Assembly: GCA_041685625.1 (NCBI GenBank)
Contig: JAWLFJ010000122.1
Location: 1 to 11,572 of the forward strand
Source of the DNA: Albimonas sp041685625
GTDB taxonomy: Bacteria > Pseudomonadota > Alphaproteobacteria > Rhodobacterales > Rhodobacteraceae
Direction: 5' to 3'
Length of the DNA: 11,572 nucleotides
Positions 1 through 6,823 of this stretch are shown piece by piece. Numbering within the stretch: the stretch's first letter is position 1; each line of letters opens with the position of its first letter. Position numbers and translations under genes: made by a program. A model generated the notes under the pieces. It ran no database searches. It saw nothing but the letters and a program-made list of their open reading frames with translations, and was not told the DNA's origin.

Positions 1-5
1 GAACC

Positions 6-72
6 GGGCGCAGGCTGGCGGGCGGGCCGGCGCAGCCGCAGGCGGCGCTCGGGGCGGCCAACAGCCCGCCCG
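6..72. repeat. Palindromic intergenic repeat, copy 1
   Basis: This 67-base segment matches 10929-10995 in the same orientation at 62 of 67 positions by manual alignment; the first 28 bases are identical. It has an outer inverted repeat (CGGGCGGGC near 18-26 against GCCCGCCCG at 64-72) enclosing a smaller GC-rich hairpin around 31-48. In this copy the inner stem carries an A/G mismatch and the outer stem is one base pair shorter than in copy 2. It lies upstream of the sugar dehydrogenase; the gene on its left is outside the window. Function is unknown; a REP-like element or a terminator-like hairpin fits its intergenic position. Confidence 0.75.
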
Positions 73-157
73 CGACAGCGTGATCGCCGGCGGCCTTGCC
101 CCGGCTGCGTTCCCGCCCGATCCTCCCGCGCGAGCCCAAGGACAGGAGAGCCCGCCC

Positions 158-1285
158 ATGCGCCCCCTCGCCGCCCTCGCCCTCGCCGCCGCCCTCGCCG
201 CGCCGGCCGCCGGCGCCGCCGAGCGCTTCGAGACCTCCGCCGGGCCGGTCGTCGTCGAGTCCCGCGGTCCCGAACTCTCCCACCCCTGGGCCTTCGCCTT
301 CCTGCCGGACTTCCCGGAAACCGGCGCCCTTCTCGTCACCGAGCGCCAAGGCCGCCTCCTCCTCGTCCAGGGCGACGACGCCGAGGAGATCACGAACCTC
401 CCACCCGTCGCCGCCGTCGGCCAAGGGGGTCTGCTCGACGTCGCCCTCGCCCCCGACTTCGCCGAGAGCGGAACCCTCTTCCTCTCCCACGCCGCCCCCG
501 CCTCCGGCGGCGCGACGAACACCGTCGTCACCCGCGCCCGGCTGAACCGCGACGCTCTCCGCCTCGAGGACGCGACCCGCGTCTTCGAGATGACCTCGGA
601 CCGCTCCGCCGGCCGGCATTTCGGCTCCCGCCTCGTCTTCGCCGAGGACGGAACGCTCTGGATCACCACCGGAGACCGTGGCGACCGCCCCTCCGCGCAG
701 GACCCGTTCAGCCACAACGGCAAGGTCCACCGCGTCACGCAGTCGGGCGAGGTCCCGCCCGACAACCCCTTCGCCGACGGCGAGGCGGCGCTGCCGACGG
801 TCTGGTCCCTCGGCCACCGCAACGCGCAGGGCGCCGCGCGCCATCCGGAGACGGGCGAACTCTGGACCGTCGCCCACGGCGCCCGCGGCGGCGACGAGGT
901 CAACGTCGCCCGTCCCGGCCGCAACTACGGCTGGCCCGAGGTCTCCTACGGAACCCACTATTCTGGACGCGACTTTCCGGCCGAGACTTCGCCGGACACC
1001 GTCGAGCCGATCCATTGGTGGGACCCCTCGATCGCCCCCTCGGGCGCCGCCTTCTACGATGCCGACCTGTTCCCCGACTGGCGCGGCGACCTCCTCGTCG
1101 GCGCGCTGAAGTTCGAGATGCTCGTGCGCCTCGACGTCGAGGACGGCGACGTCGTGGGCGAGGAACGGCTCTTCGAGGACGACTTCGGCCGCGTCCGCGC
1201 GGTCGAGGTCGCCCCGGACGGCGCGATCTGGTTCGCCCTCGACGAAGCCCCCACCCGCCTTCGTCGCGCCATCCCCGCGCCCTGA
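158..1285 (+). CDS. Secreted PQQ-dependent sugar dehydrogenase family protein (glucose/sorbosone dehydrogenase-like)
   Basis: A 375-residue protein of the soluble aldose sugar dehydrogenase / YliI family: six-bladed beta-propellers that oxidise sugars in the periplasm with PQQ and calcium. Residues 1-20 form a Sec signal peptide (short basic start, Ala/Leu core, Ala-Gly-Ala cleavage region). Family motifs follow in order: HPWAFAFLP (42-50), VTER (60-63), GQGGLLDV (88-95), GRHFGSR (152-158, with His154 at the position of the catalytic base), TTGDRGD (170-176), GHRNAQG (219-225), HGARGGDE (240-247), NYGWP (256-260) and a WWDPSIAPSGAAFY stretch (287-300). Length is typical. I chose ATG 158 because GGAG lies about ten bases upstream and the signal peptide starts there; a GTG at 80 gives an implausible extension. 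No PQQ synthesis gene is visible, so the cofactor source is unknown. The sugar substrate cannot be inferred. Confidence 0.9.
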   Translation: MRPLAALALAAALAAPAAGAAERFETSAGPVVVESRGPELSHPWAFAFLPDFPETGALLVTERQGRLLLVQGDDAEEITNLPPVAAVGQGGLLDVALAPDFAESGTLFLSHAAPASGGATNTVVTRARLNRDALRLEDATRVFEMTSDRSAGRHFGSRLVFAEDGTLWITTGDRGDRPSAQDPFSHNGKVHRVTQSGEVPPDNPFADGEAALPTVWSLGHRNAQGAARHPETGELWTVAHGARGGDEVNVARPGRNYGWPEVSYGTHYSGRDFPAETSPDTVEPIHWWDPSIAPSGAAFYDADLFPDWRGDLLVGALKFEMLVRLDVEDGDVVGEERLFEDDFGRVRAVEVAPDGAIWFALDEAPTRLRRAIPAP

Positions 1286-1295
1286 GCCGGCCCGG

Positions 1296-1322
1296 ATCGC
1301 GGGACAAGCGGCATCCCGCGAT
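1296..1322. promoter_or_regulatory. Perfect 9-bp inverted repeat overlapping a candidate promoter
   Basis: ATCGCGGGA (1296-1304) and TCCCGCGAT (1314-1322) are perfect inverted repeats separated by nine bases. They begin eleven bases after the sugar dehydrogenase stop and cover the -35 box and most of the spacer of the candidate promoter for the SYLF gene. It could be an operator, or a Rho-independent-type hairpin for the upstream gene; there is no T-run after it, which slightly favours a protein-binding site. Confidence 0.45.
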
Positions 1323-1329
1323 ATATGCT
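1301..1329 (+). promoter_or_regulatory. Candidate sigma-70-type promoter of the SYLF gene
   Basis: GGGACA (1301-1306, four of six matches to TTGACA), a 17-base spacer, and TATGCT (1324-1329, four of six to TATAAT). The ATATATG run stands out in such GC-rich DNA. It would give a leader of roughly 55 bases before ATG 1393. This is a by-eye consensus match only. Confidence 0.4.
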
Positions 1330-1392
1330 GCGCGCGGTGGCCCCCGCAGAGAGGCCCCGCGAGGCATTCCGTCAGGCCAAGGAGCCCGAGTC

Positions 1393-1953
1393 ATGAATGA
1401 ATCCCGCTTCACGCGACGCCGCCTGCTCGGCGCCGCCGCCCTGCTTCCCGCGCTCTCCCTGCCCGCCGCCGCGGAGACCGAGGAGACCCAGGTGATCGAC
1501 CTCAAGGTCAGCCTCGCCTTCGAGCGGCTGAAGCGCAACGTCAACGGCGCCGTGGAACTGGCCGAACAGGCCAAGGGCGTGCTGATCATCCCCGGCATCA
1601 CCAAGGCCGGCTTCCTGGTCGGCGGCCTCTACGGCGAGGGCGCGCTGCGCGTGAACGATGCCACCGTGGGCTACTATTCGTTCGCTTCGGCGAGCTTCGG
1701 GCTTCAGGCCGGCGTGCAGCGCTTCGATCAGGCGCTGTTCTTCATGACGACGCAGGCGCTGGAGCGCTTCCGCCGCTCCAAGGGCTGGGAACTGGGCGCC
1801 GAGGCGGAATTCGTCACTCCGAAGAACTCCCTCGCCGCCGAGCTCGGCACCACCACCTCGCGCAATCCGATCATCGCCATCGCCTTCGGGCAGGAGGGTC
1901 TGATGGGCGGCGTCAGCCTCGGCGGCGGCAAGTACACCCGCATCCACGACTGA
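1393..1953 (+). CDS. Tat-exported SYLF (YSC84/DUF500) domain protein
   Basis: A 186-residue protein. The N-terminus has a twin-arginine signal (TRRRLLG, 7-13), a hydrophobic Ala/Leu stretch and a Pro-Ala-Ala-Ala cleavage region ending at residue 27, so the mature part is predicted to be periplasmic or lipid-associated. The rest is one SYLF domain: AKGVLIIPGITKAGFLVGG, YGEGAL, then GYYSFASASFGLQAG and the Gly-rich C-terminal GGVSLGGGKY. In eukaryotes this domain binds phosphoinositides and actin; the bacterial role is poorly known, usually annotated as lipid-binding. The start is supported by AAGGAG at 1379-1384, eight bases before ATG. It has its own candidate promoter and is convergent with the hydrolase 25 bases away, so it is probably monocistronic. 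Confidence 0.88.
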   Translation: MNESRFTRRRLLGAAALLPALSLPAAAETEETQVIDLKVSLAFERLKRNVNGAVELAEQAKGVLIIPGITKAGFLVGGLYGEGALRVNDATVGYYSFASASFGLQAGVQRFDQALFFMTTQALERFRRSKGWELGAEAEFVTPKNSLAAELGTTTSRNPIIAIAFGQEGLMGGVSLGGGKYTRIHD

Positions 1954-1978
1954 TCCGCCCGGCGCGGCGCAAGGGCCC

Positions 1979-3082
1979 TCACGACGCCCGCACGAAGGCC
2001 CCGAGGGCGGCGATCACCGCCTCGGGAGCCTCCTGCTGCACCCAGTGGCCGGCGCCCTCCACCAGCGTCGTGCCGCGCCAGTCCGCGCAGGCCTCGCGCT
2101 CCATGCGCTCCAGATCGCCGGGCTTCTGGCGGATGCCCCAGTCCCGGGCGCCGGCGACGAAGCAGGCCGGAACCTCGATGCGCCGTCCGGCCCAGAGCCG
2201 GAGCGCCGCCAGCCGCTCGGGATCGGTCATCGCCGCATACCAGTCGAGCCCGCCCTGAAAGCCCCGCGCCCCGAAGGTCTCCGCATAGACCTCGAGCGCC
2301 GCCTCCGGGAGCCAGGGCGCGAAGCCGGCGGGCGCGGCGGCGCGCACGCTCTCCGGCATCGTCGCGCCCCGCTCCATCACGTAGTACCTCGGCAGCCGCG
2401 CGAAGCTCTCCGGGCTCGCGTCCGGCAGCGGCTCCGGCCAGTTGCCCTCCCAGTCGCCGCTCTTCATGTGGACGTAGGCGTGCAGGAACGCCGCCAGCCC
2501 CTCCGGCGCCCAGCGCATGTCGGCATCCGCCGAACGGCCGGAGAAGTAGACCTGATAATGCGTCCGCGGCCGCTCCAGCGCCGCGAGCCCCGCCTCGAGC
2601 CGCCCCAGCCCCAGCGGCAACGGCGCGTCCCAGCCCGGCGGCCCGCCGAAGGGCGCGCTCATCAGCGCCACCGCCCGGAACACGTCCGGCCGGATCAGCG
2701 CCGCCCAGGCCGCGACGACCGAGCCGAAGTCGTGTCCGACCAGAAGGTCGACATGCCCGCGCCCGAGGGCGTGCACCAGCGCCATCGCGTCCCGCACCAG
2801 ATCGGGCGCCGCGCAGCGCTCCGGGCCCGCCGGACCCTCGGTGCCGCCGTAGCCGCGCTGGTCCGGGGCGACGACGTGAAAGCCCATCCCGGCCAGCGCC
2901 GGCATCACCTTGCGCCAGGAGAACGCCAGCTCCGGGAAGCCGTGCAGCAGCAGCGCCAGCGGCCGGCCCTCGCCGGCGCCCGCCTCGAGCAGGCGCATCG
3001 AGAGGCCGGTCGCCGTCTCGACCCGCCGCGCCGCCACCCCGTCCGGCAGCAGCGCGCGCGGGTAGTCGGGGGCCGCCGTCAC
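1979..3082 (-). CDS. Alpha/beta-fold hydrolase, epoxide hydrolase-like
   Basis: A 367-residue alpha/beta hydrolase with the features of the epoxide hydrolase group: oxyanion motif HGFPE (47-51), PDQRGYGGT (73-81), nucleophile motif GHDFGS with Asp118, cap-domain HYQVYF and FQGGLDWY segments typical of epoxide hydrolases, acid Asp314 in GARDWG, and His346 in GAGHWVQQ. The triad is therefore Asp-Asp-His and complete. An Asp nucleophile fits epoxide hydrolases or haloalkane dehalogenases rather than Ser esterases; the cap motifs favour epoxide hydrolase. No signal peptide, so cytoplasmic. The GTG start at 3082 overlaps the stop of the upstream dehydrogenase as GTGA; no ATG occurs until residue 29, which would cut into the first strand. 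The overlap implies translational coupling and a shared transcript. Natural substrate unknown. Confidence 0.85.
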   Translation of the reverse strand: MTAAPDYPRALLPDGVAARRVETATGLSMRLLEAGAGEGRPLALLLHGFPELAFSWRKVMPALAGMGFHVVAPDQRGYGGTEGPAGPERCAAPDLVRDAMALVHALGRGHVDLLVGHDFGSVVAAWAALIRPDVFRAVALMSAPFGGPPGWDAPLPLGLGRLEAGLAALERPRTHYQVYFSGRSADADMRWAPEGLAAFLHAYVHMKSGDWEGNWPEPLPDASPESFARLPRYYVMERGATMPESVRAAAPAGFAPWLPEAALEVYAETFGARGFQGGLDWYAAMTDPERLAALRLWAGRRIEVPACFVAGARDWGIRQKPGDLERMEREACADWRGTTLVEGAGHWVQQEAPEAVIAALGAFVRAS

Positions 3083-3945
3083 TTGCGCAGGCGCTTGATC
3101 AGGCTGGAGGTGTCCCAGCGCCCGCCGCCCATGCGCTGCACCTCGCCGTAGAACTGGTCGACCAGCGCCGCCACCGGAAGGCTGGCGCCGTTGCGCCGCG
3201 CCTCGTCGAGGCAGATCGCGAGGTCCTTGCGCATCCAGTTCACCGCGAAGCCGTGCTCGAACTCGTCCTCGATCATGGTGTGGTAGCGGTTCTCCATCTG
3301 CCACGACCCGGCCGCGCCCTTGGAGATCACGTCGACCACCGCGGCGCCGTCGAGGCCCGCCTTCTGGGCGAAGGCCAGCCCTTCGGAGAGGCCCTGCACC
3401 AGCCCGGCGATGCAGATCTGGTTGACCATCTTGGCGAGCTGGCCGGCGCCCGCCGGGCCGAGCAGGCGGCAGGCCTTGGCGTAGGCCATGATCACCGGCT
3501 CGGCCTTGGCGAAGTCGGCCTCGGCGCCGCCGCACATCACCGTCAGCGCGCCGTTCTCGGCGCCCGCCTGGCCGCCCGACACCGGGGCGTCGACGAAGCC
3601 GGCCCCCATCTCCGCCGCCGCCGCGGAGAGCTCGCGCGCGACCGCCGCGCTCGCCGTGGTGTTGTCCACGAAGACGGCCCCGGGCGAGAGCCCCTCGAAG
3701 GCGCCGCTCGGCCCCGTGGTGACCGCGCGCAGATCGTCGTCGTCGCCGACGCAGGCGAAGACGAACTCCGCCCCCTCCGCCGCGCCGGCGGGAGAGGCCG
3801 CGACGGACCCGCCATGGCGCTCGGCCCATTGCTCGGCCTTGGCGTGGGTGCGGTTCCAGACCGTCACCTCGTGCCCCTTGGCCTTGAGATGCCCGGCCAT
3901 GGGAAAACCCATCACCCCGAGCCCGATGAACGCGCACTTCGCCAT
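3079..3945 (-). CDS. NAD(P)-dependent beta-hydroxyacid dehydrogenase (3-hydroxyisobutyrate dehydrogenase family)
   Basis: A 288-residue cytoplasmic oxidoreductase of the 6-phosphogluconate dehydrogenase-like superfamily. The Rossmann motif GLGVMGFPMA is at 8-17; WNRT (30-33) ends the second strand, and its Arg32 instead of an acidic residue suggests NADP(H) preference. The substrate signature DAPVSGG is at 119-125. Catalytic Lys172 and Asn175 sit in GQLAKMVNQ (168-176). The C-terminal helical domain ends with a DTSSLI motif. Length is normal. It could act on 3-hydroxyisobutyrate, tartronate semialdehyde, succinic semialdehyde or similar; sequence alone does not choose, so I give no symbol. 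ATG 3945 is preceded by a purine-rich GGAGGGAGA ribosome-binding region. It is the first gene of a two-gene unit with the epoxide hydrolase-like protein and diverges from the acylase gene. Confidence 0.88.
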   Translation of the reverse strand: MAKCAFIGLGVMGFPMAGHLKAKGHEVTVWNRTHAKAEQWAERHGGSVAASPAGAAEGAEFVFACVGDDDDLRAVTTGPSGAFEGLSPGAVFVDNTTASAAVARELSAAAAEMGAGFVDAPVSGGQAGAENGALTVMCGGAEADFAKAEPVIMAYAKACRLLGPAGAGQLAKMVNQICIAGLVQGLSEGLAFAQKAGLDGAAVVDVISKGAAGSWQMENRYHTMIEDEFEHGFAVNWMRKDLAICLDEARRNGASLPVAALVDQFYGEVQRMGGGRWDTSSLIKRLRK

Positions 3946-4049
3946 CTCCGTCTCCCTCCCGGCCTGACCCGTCGTCGTGCTGGAAACTGACGGCCGGGAG
4001 TGGTCAGGTCAACGCCGTCCGCGGAATCGGGGGGAGGCGAAGCACCGGC
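3946..4049. promoter_or_regulatory. Divergent promoter region with overlapping inverted repeats and tandem GGTCA
   Basis: This 104-base spacer must contain the start signals for both the dehydrogenase/hydrolase unit and the acylase gene. It shows CTCCCGGCC (3956-3964) against GGCCGGGAG (3992-4000), and CCTGACC (3963-3969) against GGTCAGG (4002-4008). GGTCA is repeated head to tail at 4002-4006 and 4007-4011. The second copy gives a TTGACC -35-like box on the minus strand (4012-4007), but no convincing -10 box follows, so I do not place a promoter precisely. Confidence 0.4.
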
Positions 4050-6551
4050 GTGGCCACGGCGTTCAAATGGCTCAGCCGCCTGCTCGGCGTGCTCGCGGCG
4101 GGCGCGGCCGGGCTGGCGCTGCTGGTCTGGATCCTCGTCGGCGGCTCCCTGCCCGACCACGACCGGGAGTTCCGGGTCGAGGGCGTCTCGTCCCGCACCA
4201 CGATCCTGCGCGACGCCAACGCGGTGCCCCACATCCGCGGCGAGACCGACGCGGACGTGTTCTTCGGCCTCGGATTCGCCCACGCCACCGACCGGCTCTG
4301 GCAGATGGAGATGAACCGCCGCGCCGCGACCGGCCGGCTCTCCGAACTCCTGGGCGAGGCCACCTTCTCCTTCGACCGCTTCGTGCGCGCGCTCGGCCTC
4401 GGCGCCCTCGCCCGCCGCGCGGTGGACGACCAGACGCCCGAGGCCCGCGCCGCGCTCGAGGCCTACGCCGCCGGCGTCAACGCCCGCATCCGCGCCGTCT
4501 CGGAGGAGGCGCTCGGGCGCGGCGCGCCGGAGTTCTACCTCTTCGCGGACTCGCTCGCGCCCTGGACGCCGGCCGACAGCCTCGCCGTCGCGAAGCTGAT
4601 GGCGCTGCGCCTCTCGGACCAGGCCTCGGTCGAGACGCGCCGCGCCGCGCTCTCGCTGATCCTCCCGCGCGAGCGTCTCGTCGACGTGCTGCCCGACCAT
4701 CCCGAGCCCGCGCTGATCGAGCCGCGCACGGCCTCGCTCCCCGCGCCCCCCGGCCCGGCGACCGACTACGCGAGCCTCATCGGGAACGCGCCCCTCCCCG
4801 CCGCGCCGGTCCCGCAGGCGACCGCGCAGGCCTTCCCGCCCCCCGGCCGCGCCGGCGCCTCCAACGCCTGGGCGCTCGACGCCAGCCGCGCCGCCGCCGG
4901 CGCGCCGATCCTCGCCAACGACCCGCATCTCTGGCTCTCGGCGCCCTCGCTCTGGTATCTCGCGCGGCTCGAGCTGCCGGGATCGGGCGGCATCGTCGGC
5001 GGCACCGTGCCGGGGATGCCGCTGGTGCTGATCGGCCGCAACGCCGACCTCGCCTGGGGGCTGACCTACAGCTACGTCGACGACGCCGACCTCTACGTCG
5101 AGAAGCTGCACCCCGAGGATCCGACCCGCTACCGCACCCCCGACGGCTGGGCCGAGCTCGAGACGCGGACCGAGCGCATCCTCGTCGCGGGCGAGGGCGC
5201 CCGCACGGTCGAGCTCTCGCGCACCCGCCACGGCCCCGTGGTCCCGCCCGACCAGCTCGGCGTCGGCGACGTCACGCCCGAAGGCCACGTCATGGCCCTC
5301 GCCTGGACCGCCCTCGGAGAGCCCGACACCAGCCTCTCCGCCGGCTTCGACCTGATGCGCGCCCGCAGCCTCGAGGACGGCGCCGCGGCGATGGAGGCGC
5401 TCGTCGCGCCCGCCTTCAACGTAACTTTGGCGGACCGCTCCGGCGTCGGCATGGTCGTCGCCGGCGCCGCGCCGCTCAGGAACCCCGAGAGCCCGTCGCG
5501 CGGCCGTCTCCCCGCCCCCGGCTGGCGGGCCGAGAACGACTGGCGCGGCCTGATCCCGCCCGACGAGCTGCCCCGCGTGCTCCGCCCCGCCTCGGGCACC
5601 GTCGCCAACGCGAACAACCGAACCACCGACGCCCCCTACCCCCGCCATCTCAGCTACCACTGGGGCGAGCCCTACCGCATCCGCCGCATCGAGAAGGAGC
5701 TGACCGCGCGGGAGTTCCACACCCGCGACAGCGCCGCCGCGCTCCAGAACGACGCGGTCAGCGAGATGGCCCGCGCCGTCCTGCCCCTCATCGCGCGCGA
5801 CCTCTGGTGGACCGGCCCCGCCGCGCCCGCCGATCCCGTCGCCGCCCGCCGCGCCGACGCGCTGGAGATGCTCGGCGACTGGAACGGCGAGATGAGCGCC
5901 CACGCGCCCGAACCCCTGATCTTCGCCGAGTGGATGCGCCGCCTGACCGAGCGCCTCGCCGGCGACGAGCTCGGCCCCGCCGTCTCCGAGATCGCCGGCC
6001 CCCGTCCGGTCTTCGTGGAACGCGTGTTCCGCGACGTGGACGGCGCCGGCGTCTGGTGCGACATCGACAAGACCTCCCGCGTCGAGACCTGCGCCGAGAT
6101 CGCCGCCCTCGCCCTCGACGACGCCCTCGGGGGGCTCGCCGAGCGCCACGGCGGCTCGCCCCGCGGCTGGCGCTGGGGCGAGGCGCACGAGGCGCGGCAC
6201 GACCACGAGGTCCTCGGCCGCTTCGGCCCGCTCGCCCCCCTCGTCAACATCCGGCACGAGGCTTCGGGCGGCGACCACACGGTGCTCCGCGCCCAGAGCT
6301 CGGGCCGGGCGGCCGCCCCGCACGCCGCGGTCAACGCCGCGGGCCTGCGCATGGTGGTCGACTTCGCGGACCCCGACGCCTCCTCGATCGTCATCGCGAC
6401 GGGGCAGAGCGGGCATCCGCTCTCGCGTCACTACGACGATTTCAACCAGCTCTGGCGGCGCGGCGATTCGGTCCGCCTCAGCCTCGACTTCGCCGACGCC
6501 TCGGCCGGCGCGCTCGGCGTGGTCGCGCTCGTGCCGTCGCCAGAACGTTGA
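4050..6551 (+). CDS. Penicillin acylase family Ntn hydrolase, membrane-anchored or exported
   Basis: An 833-residue precursor of the penicillin amidase family (N-terminal-nucleophile hydrolases that cleave amide-linked acyl groups). A hydrophobic segment (about 11-31) is a signal anchor or signal peptide, placing the enzyme in the periplasm. Alpha-chain motifs: VPHI (59-62) and GFAHATDRLWQM (75-86). The predicted autocleavage point is before Ser271 in GASNAWA, the beta-chain nucleophile. Beta-chain motifs: NDPHLWLSAP, the VANANNR oxyanion segment (518-524), SGGDHTV (739-745) and GQSGHPLSRHYDD (785-797). Only two cysteines are present, Cys670 and Cys681, close enough to form a disulfide. Translation starts at GTG 4050 behind GGGGAGG (4031-4037). 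Members act on beta-lactams, acyl-homoserine lactones or lipopeptides; the substrate here cannot be told. Three AT-rich rare codons occur in a row at 5421-5429. Confidence 0.9.
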   Translation: MATAFKWLSRLLGVLAAGAAGLALLVWILVGGSLPDHDREFRVEGVSSRTTILRDANAVPHIRGETDADVFFGLGFAHATDRLWQMEMNRRAATGRLSELLGEATFSFDRFVRALGLGALARRAVDDQTPEARAALEAYAAGVNARIRAVSEEALGRGAPEFYLFADSLAPWTPADSLAVAKLMALRLSDQASVETRRAALSLILPRERLVDVLPDHPEPALIEPRTASLPAPPGPATDYASLIGNAPLPAAPVPQATAQAFPPPGRAGASNAWALDASRAAAGAPILANDPHLWLSAPSLWYLARLELPGSGGIVGGTVPGMPLVLIGRNADLAWGLTYSYVDDADLYVEKLHPEDPTRYRTPDGWAELETRTERILVAGEGARTVELSRTRHGPVVPPDQLGVGDVTPEGHVMALAWTALGEPDTSLSAGFDLMRARSLEDGAAAMEALVAPAFNVTLADRSGVGMVVAGAAPLRNPESPSRGRLPAPGWRAENDWRGLIPPDELPRVLRPASGTVANANNRTTDAPYPRHLSYHWGEPYRIRRIEKELTAREFHTRDSAAALQNDAVSEMARAVLPLIARDLWWTGPAAPADPVAARRADALEMLGDWNGEMSAHAPEPLIFAEWMRRLTERLAGDELGPAVSEIAGPRPVFVERVFRDVDGAGVWCDIDKTSRVETCAEIAALALDDALGGLAERHGGSPRGWRWGEAHEARHDHEVLGRFGPLAPLVNIRHEASGGDHTVLRAQSSGRAAAPHAAVNAAGLRMVVDFADPDASSIVIATGQSGHPLSRHYDDFNQLWRRGDSVRLSLDFADASAGALGVVALVPSPER

Positions 6552-6568
6552 CCTTGAAGGAAGGTTTT
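6551..6568 (+). terminator. Weak hairpin with T-run after the acylase stop
   Basis: ACCTT (6551-6555), loop GAAGG, AAGGT (6561-6565), followed by TTT (6566-6568). The stem is only five base pairs and overlaps the last base of the stop codon, but the position and T-run are those of a weak intrinsic terminator. Confidence 0.3.
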
Positions 6569-6823
6569 CGGTCGTGACGGTCATCTGCCCGACGCTTGTG
6601 CAGATCGTCCTTGCGCCGCCGTGATTTCGCCTCATGATGGGCGCAGTCCGCGGTTCGATGGCGGTCGGGACCCCCTCGGAGCCGGTGACGCACCCCCCAA
6701 GGAACCCCGTCCCGGCGCCCCCGACCGCAAGCGTTTCCCCACACTTCGAGCCGCGGACACCTTGACCTCCGCGTTCTCCCGACGGCTCGAGCGTCAGGCG
6801 ACGCCGACGACGTCCCGCTCCGC
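6552..6823. other. Gene-free spacer between convergent acylase and transporter genes
   Basis: Two hundred and seventy-two bases without a supportable gene, long for a convergent spacer. The left part (about 6552-6655) is visibly less GC-rich than neighbouring coding DNA. It contains a 6-bp inverted repeat (ATCTGC 6583-6588, GCAGAT 6600-6605), a 9-bp inverted repeat enclosing a G-quadruplex-type motif (6661-6728), and a 5-bp hairpin GCGTC/GACGC at 6791-6804 just beyond the transporter stop. Open frames crossing it continue as antisense of the flanking genes and show no family motif. A small RNA or decayed gene cannot be excluded. Confidence 0.6.
6661..6728 (-). other. 9-bp inverted repeat enclosing a potential G-quadruplex (minus strand)
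   Basis: GCGGTCGGG (6661-6669) and CCCGACCGC (6720-6728) are perfect inverted repeats. Between and partly over them, the minus strand carries G-runs of five, three, four and six (complement of 6718-6722, 6711-6713, 6705-6708, 6693-6698) with loops of four, two and six bases, which meets the usual G3+/loop 1-7 pattern. A minus-strand transcript reading past the transporter stop at 6824 would carry it about 100 bases into its 3' end. Confidence 0.5.

Noticed and set aside
80..157. Earlier GTG start for the sugar dehydrogenase
   Set aside because: It would bury the clear signal peptide that starts at 158 and lacks a ribosome-binding site; GGAG sits correctly for ATG 158.
6640..6700. TTCGA near 6654 as a possible tRNA T-loop
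   Set aside because: No cloverleaf arms or acceptor stem can be drawn on either strand around it.
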